Shown: positions 8,897 to 18,738 of the stretch, piece by piece
How positions within the stretch are numbered: the first letter of the stretch is position 1
Layout of the letters: every line of letters starts with the position of its first letter
NCBI GenBank assembly: GCA_027452145.1
Contig: DAIDHB010000333.1
Location: forward strand, 17,449-81,448
Direction of reading: 5' to 3'
DNA: 64,000 nucleotides
Origin: Planctomycetales bacterium
GTDB taxonomy: Bacteria > Planctomycetota > Planctomycetia > Isosphaerales > Isosphaeraceae
The notes under the pieces: generated by a model
Database searches by the model: none
What the model was told of the DNA's origin: nothing
Seen by the model: the letters and a program-made list of their open reading frames with translations, nothing else
Translations under genes and position numbers: made by a program

Positions 8897-9643
8897 TCAC
8901 ACCGGGGGAATGTCGCCGGCGAGGCAAGGGACGGCCGACGGCCGGCCGGCGGGAAGCAGGTCGGCGTAATGCCGGCCGTCCCGGATGACCGTCTCGCCGA
9001 CCGCGACGGGCACCGGACGGGCGAAGCACGGCCCGTCGTGGACGAACGTGTGGAACTCTCCATATTCGCCGCAGGGGTCGATGCCGTCGGGCAACATGGC
9101 GAGCAGGTCCTCGTCATACGGCCGGCCTGCGATTCCCGGCCCGACCTTGCCCTCGACGCACGACAGGATCGCGCGGAAGCCCCTCGCGATGGTCTCCCGC
9201 GCGAGGGCGCGGGTCTCGCGCCCCCAGATGGGGAAGACGCCAGTCATCCCGGCCCTCGCCAGGTTCGCCTCGCGCCAGGACCGCAGGTCCTCGAGGAACA
9301 GGTCGCCGAACCCCACGGTGAATACACCCTGGGTCCGGAACTCGGCCAGGACGGCGCCCATGATCTCCTCGTAGACCTCATTGGTGCACGGCACGGAGCC
9401 GGCCGAGGGGAGGTAGACCTTCGTCAATGGCAGCCCGATCGCATCGGCCTGGGCCTCGAGCAGCTCCTCACGGACGCCGTGGTGGCTGATCCGGCGGAAC
9501 TCCTCGGAGACCGAGGTCATCAGGCCGACCACCTCGAATCGAGGATCCTGCCGCAGTTCGTGGAGGGCCAGCGCGCTGTCCTTGCCGCCGCTCCACGACA
9601 TGACGACCGCGGTTGGTCCCGACCTGCCGTTGCCCGTTCCCAT
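8897..9643 (-). CDS. DUF71/COG2102 PP-loop ATP pyrophosphatase (diphthine-ammonia-ligase-like, B12-linked)
   Basis: A 248-residue soluble protein with the PP-loop motif SWSGGKDSALAL at residues 16-27, typical of enzymes that adenylate a carbonyl before amination or thiolation. Further family signatures are HHGVREELLEAQADAIGLPL, FGDLFLEDLRSWRE and GEFHTFVHDGPCF. Eukaryotic and archaeal members amidate diphthine; published comparative genomics of DUF71/COG2102 proposed that a bacterial subgroup works in B12 salvage. A cobalamin riboswitch about 150 bases upstream and a BtuF-like gene downstream place this copy in that subgroup. The ATG at 9643 is the nearest start before the PP-loop. The longer open frame upstream runs through the riboswitch and is not coding. 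Confidence 0.88.
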   Translation of the reverse strand: MGTGNGRSGPTAVVMSWSGGKDSALALHELRQDPRFEVVGLMTSVSEEFRRISHHGVREELLEAQADAIGLPLTKVYLPSAGSVPCTNEVYEEIMGAVLAEFRTQGVFTVGFGDLFLEDLRSWREANLARAGMTGVFPIWGRETRALARETIARGFRAILSCVEGKVGPGIAGRPYDEDLLAMLPDGIDPCGEYGEFHTFVHDGPCFARPVPVAVGETVIRDGRHYADLLPAGRPSAVPCLAGDIPPV

Positions 9644-9696
9644 CGCGTCCGGTCCGCCTTTCGCTCGACCCGTCGAGCCCGGCCCGGAAGGCCAGA

Positions 9697-9750
9697 CGGC
9701 TCCCGGGCGTGTTCCGCCTCCGCGCCGCGGACGGACACAACCGGGAGCCG
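9697..9750 (-). promoter_or_regulatory. Stem in the riboswitch leader (possible expression platform)
   Basis: A perfect 10-bp inverted repeat (CGGCTCCCGG with CCGGGAGCCG, loop about 34 nt) lies between the cobalamin aptamer and the DUF71 start codon. No T-run follows it, so if it regulates it more likely affects translation or a Rho-type event than intrinsic termination. Confidence 0.45.
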
Positions 9751-9794
9751 GGAAAATGGCGGCGCCTGGGTTGCATCGTGTCCCTGGTCGTGAG

Positions 9795-9946
9795 GACGAT
9801 GCCCCCGCTCGGCCGGTCTTCTGGCTTCGGCCGCCCCGGCGCCTTCCCGCGTTGAGCAGTGGCGATCCGCCGGAGTCTTTCTGGCCGTTACAGCAGCACG
9901 CCTGCCCCGGACTCTCACCGGGTTCCCGTGCACCGAGCGGGCGATT
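9795..9946 (-). promoter_or_regulatory. Cobalamin (B12) riboswitch
   Basis: Read on the minus strand, the leader shows the cobalamin-element landmarks in order: GGGAACCCGGTGAGAGTCCG, CTGCTGTAACGG, GACTCCG, CACTG, then CGCGGGAAGG (where the core has GGGAAGG) and GAAGCCAGAAGACC (the B12-box region). The outer P1 helix pairs GCCCGCTCGG at the 5' side with CCGAGCGGGGGC at the 3' side. The next gene is the DUF71 ATPase at 9643, so high cobalamin should lower expression of that gene and probably of the DUF6580 gene behind it. Confidence 0.92.
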
Positions 9947-10006
9947 CTGGATTTTGTGTTCGGTCAATCGGCCAAGGCCGGTCCCACCCTCCGGCGGTCC
10001 TCGCAT

Positions 10007-10537
10007 GCAGCCCCTTGATTGGATGGGGAAGCCGCGGCGGACGGCGAAATTGTGGATCGAGGATGATTTTACCGGGGATCGCCCCGCTGCTCAAGTGTCA
10101 CGACAGGATAGGATGGTCGGGTTCTCACGCCCCGCCCCGGAACTGATGGCGCCCGCGCCGCGACATCGTGACGATACCCAGGTCTTTCACGCCGTGCCGA
10201 AATGACGGCTGAGCCCGCGCTTTCGAGATGCCTGTCCACGTCCGATGCCCGGCGGAATCGCGGACATCCGGGCCGAACAAAATCGCGCAAATCCATCACT
10301 CACCCCTTGACACACCGTGCGCGTCGCGATATCCATATCCCCGGGAATCACCTGACCGAACCGATCCGCTCCCCTCGCGGCCCGCATCGTGCGACGGACC
10401 AACCGGCCGAGAAGGACTCTCTCGGCCCGCTCGTCCCTTCCCGCCGCCATCGGATCGCCTCTGGCTCGGCCATTCCGGCCCGTCGTCGATGGACTCCGAT
10501 TCCAGCTCCGCGTCGCCCCTCGCGCGAGGATCGCACC
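10007..10537. other. Intergenic region upstream of riboswitch and RHS gene
   Basis: About 530 bases between the divergent B12 leader and the RHS pseudogene. It should contain the promoter of the B12 cluster (minus strand) and that of the RHS gene (plus strand), but no motif is strong enough to call. Open frames here are non-coding in character. Confidence 0.4.
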
Positions 10538-13500
10538 ATGCGCCGCAACCGCCGCCGGTTCTCCGAGCATCGCCGCCGCCTCCTCCAGCTCCACGTCGCC
10601 GAAAGCCTCGACGGCCGCCTGGAAGCTCGATCGACCGTCACCCCCATCGGCACCGCCGGGCTCGGCCTTGCGGCGCTTGTTGACAGCGTGCATGCAAATG
10701 GGGGGATAATGCGGCGGTGACGGGCTCGGCCGGGGCCATCGAGGGCCGCGCGGTGACGAGATCGGCGAGTGCCTCTGTTGCGACGATCGCCGGCTCGGCC
10801 CGGATGGATGACGCCCTCGCCTCGGGATCGGGAACGGAGTTCGGAGCAGGCGGTGGCGGAAAGCCGGCTCCGGATCCTTCATCGGGATCCCTGCAACCCA
10901 GCCCCGCCTCCGACGAAGACGGCGACTGGCTGACGCTCGTCCCGGTCACCGAATCGACGCGAAATCCCGCGACCTCCGCACCCTGGAAGCCGGCCGGTCG
11001 GGGCGGCGACGGGGCAGCGATGGCGCCTCGCGGCGGCTCGGGGGGCGGCGGCCAGTCCGACGTCTCGGCGATGGTAAACGGCCGGATGCCCCGGCCGGCC
11101 GCCACCTCCGGTCCGGCGCTGCCGGCGACGATTCCCGGCATGCTCGGCGGCGGGCCGGTCGCCGGCGCGACGCCCAGCCTCCCGGCCCCGGTCGTCACGC
11201 GCAACGCCGCGGCGCAGTCGCTCGCGGGCGGCGGCTCGGGTTCGGCCGTCGGCGGCTCGGGTTCGGCCGTCGGCGGGACATCCGGCGATGTCGTCGACCG
11301 GCACCTCGTCGCCCGGCGCGATGGCGGCCACGGCCACGATGGGCCGCAATACGATCCTCGAGAACGGCAGCTCGCTCCCCTCGTCGACGGCCGGCGCCCA
11401 TTTCGCCGGGCTGTCGTTCCCCTACTTCAGCCTGTACACGATCGACCAGTACAACGGCGTCGTGCTCTACCCGAACCAGTACCAGCAGGCCATGCAGGGC
11501 GGTGCCGTCAGCCTCGTCGCCCAGGTCGCCGCCGGCTCCAGCTCGTCGTACACCTATAGCTGGACCACTTCCGGGTCGGCCTTCACGAGCGTCTCCGGCA
11601 CGACCACGCCCAACCTCCAGTTCGACTGGTCCGGCGCCCTGCTGAGCGCCGAGGTCGACTCGGTCACCCTCACCGTCACCAACGCCAGCAGCCAGCAGGA
11701 GAGCCAGACGTATTACTTCGCCGTGCCCGCCTCGAACCTGGTCACCCTGGCCGGAAGCGCAAGCTGGCCCGTGACGATCTCGCCCGACACGGTCGAGCCC
11801 GGCGCCCCGTCGATCGCCAGCCAGAACGTCTCGGTCGACTCGACCTCTGGCGCGCTCGACACGGCGATCAACCTGCCGGGCTACAACCCCAACGTCGCCG
11901 CGCTCTCGTTGACCTACAACTCTAACGCCGCGATGGCCAACCCAGCGCCGATCATCCTGGTGCACCACACCCTGGCCACCGGGTCGAGCGTGCCGACCGC
12001 CGTCAATGCGAAGCTCACGTTCAACGGCACCGCCGGCACGACCTGGTACTACAACACGAGTGGCTTCATCCCGGGCGACATCCAGCAGATCGCCCTCCAG
12101 TCGACGGCGACCGGCCTGACGACCGGGCGATACAGCTACTCGGTGCAGGTCGTCGACGAACGATCCACCAACACCACGTCGACCTACAGCGGCACGGCGA
12201 CCGTGCTCAACCAGTCGGCGAGCGCCTTCGGCGACGGCTGGACGCTCCAGGGCCTGGAGCAGGTGATCCCGGCGACCGGCGGGGTGATCCTCACGCTGGG
12301 CGACAACGGCGAGACCCTCTGGTTCTCGGGCAGTCCCGGCGTCGGCAGCAACTACACGACTCCCGCGGGCGACTTCTTGACCCTGACCAAAACCTCGACC
12401 GGCTACACCCGCACCCTGGCCGACGGCACCCAGATCACCTACAACTCGTCGGGCTATGAGAACGCCACGATCGACCTGAACGGACTGCACACGACCTACT
12501 CGTACAACGGCGCAAACCTGTTGACCTCGGTCGAGGACCCGTACGGCAAGCTCACGACGTTGACCTACAGCTCGGGCGAGCTGAGCGCGATCCAGGACCC
12601 CGCGGGCCGGCTGACGACGTTCACCTTCTCGGGCTCCAAGCTGCAATCCCTCGAGCAGGCCGACGGCTCGTTCGTGACGTACACCTACGACGGCACGGGC
12701 CGGATGACCTCGGTCGAGGACCAGCGGACCAACGTCACCACGGTGGTCTACGACAGCGCCGGCCGCGTCGGTACGATCACGCTGCCGGAGGGTGCGTCGC
12801 AGCTCTTCTCGCCCTATCAGGAGCAGGGCTGGACCAACAGCGGCACCTCGGGCAGCCCGGCCCCGGCGACCTTGCTGGCTGCGTCGAACACGACGTACAC
12901 CGATCCCAACGGCAACGCCTCGCAGACCAGCCCCGACTGGTAAGGCCTGGGCCAGTTGAACCAGGCGATCGACCCGTACGGCGACGTGAGCACCAACGAC
13001 CTCAACGCCAACGGCCTGCCCAACGTCTCGGTCGACGCGCTCAACCGGATCACGCAGCACACGTATGATAGTCAGGGCATGCCCGTCACCATCGTGTATC
13101 CCGACCTCAGCGAGTCGCAGTACACGTACAACTCGTATTCCGAGCCGCTGACTTTCACCAACCAGGACGGCAAGACCACCAGCTTTACGTACGACGCGCA
13201 CGGCAACCTGACGGTGGTCCAGGACGCGATGAACAACCTGACCACGATGACCTACACGGCCACCGGCCGGGTGCAGACGACGACCGACGCCAACGACCAC
13301 ACAACGACCTACCTGTACGACAGCCAGGATCGCGCGACGACCGTCCAGTTCCCCGACGGCACGACCAACCTGATGGCCTACAACTCGGCGGGCCAGGTGA
13401 TCCAGTCGACCGACGGCCGCGGCAACGCGACGACCTATTCGTACGACGCGCTCAATCGCAAGACGGGCATGACCGACGCCCTGGGCAATCACACCACGAT

Positions 13501-16384
13501 CGTCTACGACGCCGCCGGCAACATGACTCAGCAGCAGGATCCGACGCCCGCCGGCCAGACCGCGCGCACGACGAACTTCGCATACGATTCGATGGACCGG
13601 CTTACGACGATGACCGACCCCCTGGGTTACACGACGGTCAGGGCCTACGACTCCGATGGCAACGTCGTCAGCGTCACCGATCCCCTGGGCAGGGTGACGA
13701 CGACGGTCTACGACGAGTTAAACCGCCCGACGGTGGTCACTTACCCGATGGGCAACGCGACCACGACGACCTACGACGCCGACGGCGAGAAGCTGACGGT
13801 GACCGACCCGCTGAATCGGACGACGTCGTACAGCTACTCGAATCGCGGCTGGGTCGCGACCATGACCGACCCGCTGGGCAACGTGACGACCTACACCTAT
13901 TCGGCCACCGGCAAGAACCTGGGGACCTACCAGACCCAGGGAGGGTATCTCCAGGTCAACTCGAACACCTACAACGCCGACGACGAGCTGAGCACCTCGA
14001 CGAACGGCGGGGGCGACACGACGACCTACACGTATGATGGCGTCGGCAATCGCGTGACGGTGGAGGACCCCAACGGCAACGTCACCACGACGGTTTACGA
14101 CTCGAGGAACCGGGTGAGCGAGATCGTCGAGCCGCTGGGCGTGACGGTGAGTTATACCTATGATAACTCGGGCAACCAGCAGACCGTGACCGACGCCCTG
14201 GGCCACACGACGACCACCCTGTACGACGCGCTCGACCGCGCCACGACGATGATCAGCGCCATCGGCGGGATCACCACGATCACCTACGATGTGGCCGGCC
14301 GCCGGACGGCGCTGACCGACCCGGCCGGTAACACGACAAGCTGGGCCTACGATGCCAACGACCGAGTGACCACGGTAACCGACCCCAACGGCGCGACGGT
14401 GACGTCGGTCTACAACGCCGACGGCGAGCTGGCGGACACGACCGACCAGGACGGCCGGCGGACGACGTATGCCTACGACAAGGACGGGGCGCAGACCGGC
14501 GAGAGCTGGCTCAACGGCTCGGGAGCCTCGATCTACGCGGCGACGTACACCTTCGACGCCGACCACGAGACGACCGGCGTGACCGACCCGTACGCCACCT
14601 TGACGTTCACCTACGACAACGACGGCCGCATGGTGACGATGACGACGTCGGGCCCCGGGTCGGGCCAGCCGACGGTGACCCTGACGTACAGCTACGACCA
14701 GCTCGGCGACGTGCTGAGCGTGACGGATAGCCTGTCCAACCAGGGTGTGATCAGCTACACTTACAATGGCAACCAGCAGGTCACTGGCATCACGCAGTCG
14801 TTCGGCGGCACGGTCGGCCCGCAGGTGACGTTCGGCTACGACTACGCCAGCCGCCTGACATCGACCTCGCGGCAGATCGGGACGAGCACCACGGCGACCG
14901 AGGTGAACACGTCGGTCGGTTACGACGCGGCGAACCGGGTGGTGACCATGGCGAACGATTCCGCGACCTTCTCGTGGATCGGCGGCGGCACGTGGACGAA
15001 CACGCCGCTGGCGACGCAGGTCTATAGCTACGACCAGGCCACCCGCGTGACCTCGGAGACCGACGCCGAGGGGACGGCGAGCTTCACCTACGACAAGTCC
15101 AACGAGCTGACGGCCGTGACGGGCTCGCGGACGGAGTCATATAGCTACGACTACAACGGCAACCGCACCGGCACCGGCTACAGCACGGGCGTCGGCAATG
15201 AGATGACGGCCTCGCCGGGTTATACGTATACGTATGACAACGCCGGTAACATGATCAGCGCGACGAACACGTCGACGCACTCGACCACGACCTACACCTA
15301 CGATTACGAGAACCGCCTGACGGAGGTGACGACGGGCGGGACGGTCGTGGCCACCTACACCTACAACGCGCTGGGCCAGCGGATCGGCGTCAAGGACAGC
15401 GGCACGCAGGCGTGGACGGTCTACAACGGGCCGAGCCCCGACGCCAATCCGTACGCCGACTTCACGGGTTCTGGCAGCCTGTCAGTGCGCTACCTCTTCG
15501 GCCCGATCGTGGTCAACGGGGCCGTGACTTCGGGAATCCTGGCCCGGACGAGCGCGGGCGGGACGACCGCGTGGTATCTGAGCGACAAGCTGGGTTCGGT
15601 GCGGGATGTTGTGGATACATCGGGAAATGAGCTGGATCACATCGTTTACGACAGCTTCGGGAACATTCTCAGCGAGAGCAGCCCGAGCAATGGGGATCGG
15701 TTCAAGTTCGCGGGGATGCAGGAAGACACGGTTTCCGGCGAGTACTTCGACAATGCCAGGTACTACGATCCTCTCGCAGGAAGGTTTGTGACAATGGATC
15801 CCTACGGTTTTCCGGCCGGTGACGCCGACTTGTATAGGTATGTGGTTAACTCCCCCGTGAATTCCACGGACCCCACAGGACTCATTGACTGGAGCCAATG
15901 GCCGTCATGGTTGGACAGAAACACTTCGATAGGTGATCTCAATACACAGATCAAGATAGCCCGTGGAAGCAAGGACCCGGCGCTCAAGGACTTGCTTAGG
16001 GCGAAGAAGATACTTCAGCAGAACGTTCGGCTTTCCGCGAAATTGAGGAACGCCGGAAGGAACCTTCGAGGGCCTGGTGCGAGTATTGTACTGATCGCCG
16101 TCGCCGCAAACATACTCGCGGATTTCGTGTTTCCAGAGCAGCCCGCGTTCGACACGGCAACTGACGAACCACCAGAAGCACCGGGATTGCAACCCGGCGA
16201 GATCCCTGTCGCGATGCACGACCCGAACATCGGAACGTTGAGTCCGGTGTTCGTTACATGGTACGGGCTAACTCCGGGGTCACTCGACGGCGTCGGACCC
16301 GACGGTCAGGCGCAACAGGTCGTGCGAGTGTTGCCCAATTACAAGGTCTTCCTCGGCTTCCGCGCTCCGAATCTTACGGCATAG
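10538..16384 (+). pseudogene. RHS-repeat (YD-repeat) secreted protein, disrupted
   Basis: One ancestral reading frame of about 1,950 codons now lies in pieces. It begins at ATG 10538 (AGGA upstream) with an N-terminus ending in ESLDGRLEARSTV. It shifts frame at a run of six G (10700-10705); one more G would restore NGGDNAAVTG. A Ser/Gly/Pro-rich linker then runs in the second frame to about 11280 and shifts back by 11288. An Ig-like/YD-repeat region follows to 12940, where a TAA (12941-12943) interrupts SPDW and GLGQLNQAIDPYG in the same frame. Dozens of YD repeats follow, then the RHS core (YLSDKLGSVRDV, DRFKFAGMQEDT, ARYYDPLAGRFVTMDP), ending at PTGL. A variable C-terminal tail of about 165 residues completes it. 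Such proteins form secreted shells around C-terminal effectors. Sequencing error could explain some of the lesions. Confidence 0.8.
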
Positions 16385-16435
16385 AGCCGCTTCGTACCGC
16401 AGCCAGGGTGGCAGCGGCGGAGCCTCATCATCTTC

Positions 16436-17318
16436 CTAGGCTCTGTCTGGCAAACCCAACAAGCGGAGATACCTCTCGATCATGGCGACCAACCAGAACG
16501 CCAGGTAGTTGACCGCCAGCTTCTCGTATCGCGTGGCCAGCCGACGGCATTCCTTGTACCAGCCCACGGCCCGTTCGATGATGTTCCGCCGCCGATACTG
16601 GGCCTTCTCGAAGCCCAGGTCCACCGGCTGGTCCTTCCGCGTCGGGATCACCCCGCGGATGCCTCGCCGCCTGATCCATCGCCGGATCGGGCGATAGCTG
16701 TAGCCCTTGTCGCCGGCCATCCGCTCCGGCCAGTAGCCGCGACCGTGATGGTGAGGCAGGAGCACCCGCCGAACTGTCGGCTCGAAGCCCTTGCAGTCGT
16801 GCCGCTGCCCCGGCGTGAGGTAGATCCCCAGGAGGAGGCCGTGTCGATCGCAGAGCAGGTGGACCTTGGTGCTGAAGCCGCCCCTGGAGTAGCCCAGCGC
16901 ATGGTCAGGCGGCTCCTTGAGTTGCGCCGCCTTGGGCCCGGCCAGCACGCGCGAGCGGCCCGGATTTTTTTTTCGCCCCCGCGGCGGCGCGGGTGGCGCG
17001 GACGATCGTGGAGTCGATGCACCAGAGGTCACCGCCGACGAGGCCGCGGCCTTCGAGGTGGCGGAGCAGTCGAGTGACGATACGAGCCCAGGTGCCGTCC
17101 TTGCCCCAGCGGTTGAAGCGGTCGTAGACGGTCTGCCAGGGGCCGTACCGCTCCGGCAGGTCGCGCCACGGCGCGCCGGAATGCAGGATCCAGAGGATGC
17201 CGTTGATGATCGTGTGGTGATCCTTCCAGGGGTGCCCGAGACCGCCGTGATGGGTCGGATGGGGCAGGAGCGGATCGATCCACTTCCAGAGACGAGGGTC
17301 GATTTCATAGCGTCGCAT
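16436..17318 (-). CDS. IS5-family transposase, split over two frames
   Basis: ORF A (17318 to 16905) encodes the N-terminal part: MRRYEIDPRLWKWIDPLLP, a helix-turn-helix-like region (GILWILHSGAPWRDLPERYG) and the start of the DDE domain (DLWCIDSTIVRA). At a run of nine A on the coding strand (16965-16973) the frame must move by +1 to continue into ORF B. ORF B carries DHALGYSRGGFSTKVHLLCD, AGDKGYSYRPIR and the final DDE region RNIIERAVGWYKECRRLATR. IS5-group elements often have two overlapping frames, so this may be programmed frameshifting; a simple indel in the A-run is the alternative. The TAG stop at 16436-16438 lies in the target duplication. Confidence 0.85.
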
Positions 17319-17383
17319 GGTGGGCCTCCCTTCGGAAACCTCCCACCTTCATAATAACTGAAAAACCGTTTCTCAGACAGAGC
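16440..17383 (-). mobile_element. IS5-family (IS427-like) insertion sequence
   Basis: A 944-base element bounded by inverted ends GCTCTGTCTG (16440-16449) and CAGACAGAGC (17374-17383), flanked on both sides by the 4-bp direct repeat CTAG (16436-16439 and 17384-17387), as expected for the YTAR targets of this family. It holds the split transposase. It sits 55 bases behind the RHS pseudogene stop. Confidence 0.9.
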
Positions 17384-17682
17384 CTAGCCTGATACCCGTT
17401 GATCGCCCGCGAGGGGCGACTGGGTGCCCGGCCACGGCGGCCGGCGGGGCTTCGGCCGCGTCTCACCGGCACCCAGCGATCGGACGCGGCGTTCATATCG
17501 GCCGCTCGATCGCCCGGCCGATTTCGACGGGCCAGCGGCCCGATTGGCCTCGAGCGTGTACTAGACTCCTGTCGGACGACCTCGTCACTCGCTCGCGCGT
17601 CGTGCGTACTGGTATTCAGGAGACCGCGGAGGCGCGGCTCCGGATTCGACGGCCCGACGCGACAGGATCGGATGGATTCACC

Positions 17683-18738
17683 ATGCTGACCCAGACCACG
17701 GTCCGTTTCGTTGGCCCCCTGATCGTCGTGGCCGTGTGCGGGGCCATCCTCCTGTGGGAGGGCGACCTCGGGGCGAACGTCGCCGGGTACGAACCGCCGC
17801 CCCAGCAGGCGCCGGGGCCCGTCGCGAAGACTCCCAGCAATGCCCCCGCGCCCGAACCGGTGCCGGCCCCAATGTCGGAGGCCGAGAAGGCGATCCGCGC
17901 CTTCGACGACGAGTTCGCCCGCGCGTATAACCGCGGCGACAGCAAGGCGGTGGCCGCGCTGTTCACCGAGGACGCCGAGGCGATCGAGCCCGACGGCACT
18001 CGGCTCGAGGGACGCGAGGCCATCGAGCGCCTGTTCGCCGAGACGTTCGCCGCCTCGCCGGGCGTGAAGATCGCCATCGAGGCCGAGGCCCTCCGGTTCC
18101 TGGGCCCCGACGCGGTCAGGGAAGAAGGCCGCACCCTGATCGACCCGCCCAAGGGGAAGGGAGAGCGAGAGCGGGTGGTCCGTCCGTACACGGCGCTGCT
18201 GGTGAAGCGGGGCGGACGGTGGCTGCTGTCGAGCGTCCGCGAGGAATCCGACCCGATCGTCCGCCCGCACGAGCGGCTCCGGGAGCTCGATTGGATGGTC
18301 GGCGACTGGGTCGACGAGTCGCCCGAGTCGCATGTGAAGGTCCACTGCGCCTGGTCCGAGGACGGCAACTTCCTGATCCGGTCGTTCACCGTCAAGCGCG
18401 CGGGCCGCCCTGTGATGTCGGTGACGCAGCGGATCGGCTGGGACCCGTTGATGAAGCGGATCCGGTCGTGGGAGTTCGACTCGGAGGGCGGCTTCGGCGA
18501 GGGGACGTGGAGCCGCGACGGCGACCGATGGGTCGTCAAGCATTCGGGTGTCCGGCCGGAGGGGATCGCCGCGTCGTCGACCAACGTGATGATCAGGGAG
18601 CGCTCCGACCTGGTGCGATGGTCGTCGACCGACCGGGTGCTGGGCGACGAGGCGCTGCCGGGTTCCGAGAGTTTCGTCATGGTCCGCGTACCCCCGCCGC
18701 CCAAGGCGCCGGCAGGCACGCCGGGGAGCCCACGATGA
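17683..18738 (+). CDS. Secreted SgcJ/EcaC-type NTF2-like (DUF4440) protein
   Basis: A 351-residue protein. After an N-terminal hydrophobic segment (VGPLIVVAVCGAILLW) and a Pro/Ala-rich linker, residues about 70-190 match a SnoaL/DUF4440 domain: IRAFDDEFARAYNRGDSKAV, ALFTEDAEAIEPDGTRLEG, and a closing RPYTALLVKRGGRWLLSSVR. Residues about 205-340 form a second beta-rich domain (LDWMVGDWVDES, HCAWSEDGNFLIRSF). The Met at 17683 opens the hydrophobic segment; the longer upstream frame adds Arg-rich residues only. Its stop overlaps the next start (ATGATG/TGA), so the two genes are translationally coupled. The ligand is unknown; these domains often act as non-enzymatic binding folds. Confidence 0.85.
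   Translation: MLTQTTVRFVGPLIVVAVCGAILLWEGDLGANVAGYEPPPQQAPGPVAKTPSNAPAPEPVPAPMSEAEKAIRAFDDEFARAYNRGDSKAVAALFTEDAEAIEPDGTRLEGREAIERLFAETFAASPGVKIAIEAEALRFLGPDAVREEGRTLIDPPKGKGERERVVRPYTALLVKRGGRWLLSSVREESDPIVRPHERLRELDWMVGDWVDESPESHVKVHCAWSEDGNFLIRSFTVKRAGRPVMSVTQRIGWDPLMKRIRSWEFDSEGGFGEGTWSRDGDRWVVKHSGVRPEGIAASSTNVMIRERSDLVRWSSTDRVLGDEALPGSESFVMVRVPPPPKAPAGTPGSPR

Noticed and set aside
9644..10006. N-terminal extension of the DUF71 gene
   Set aside because: This stretch is the cobalamin riboswitch and its leader, not coding sequence.
11195..13492. Open minus-strand frame of 765 codons opposite the RHS region
   Set aside because: The translation is a valine/arginine/glycine-rich artefact of the repeated YD codons on the other strand.
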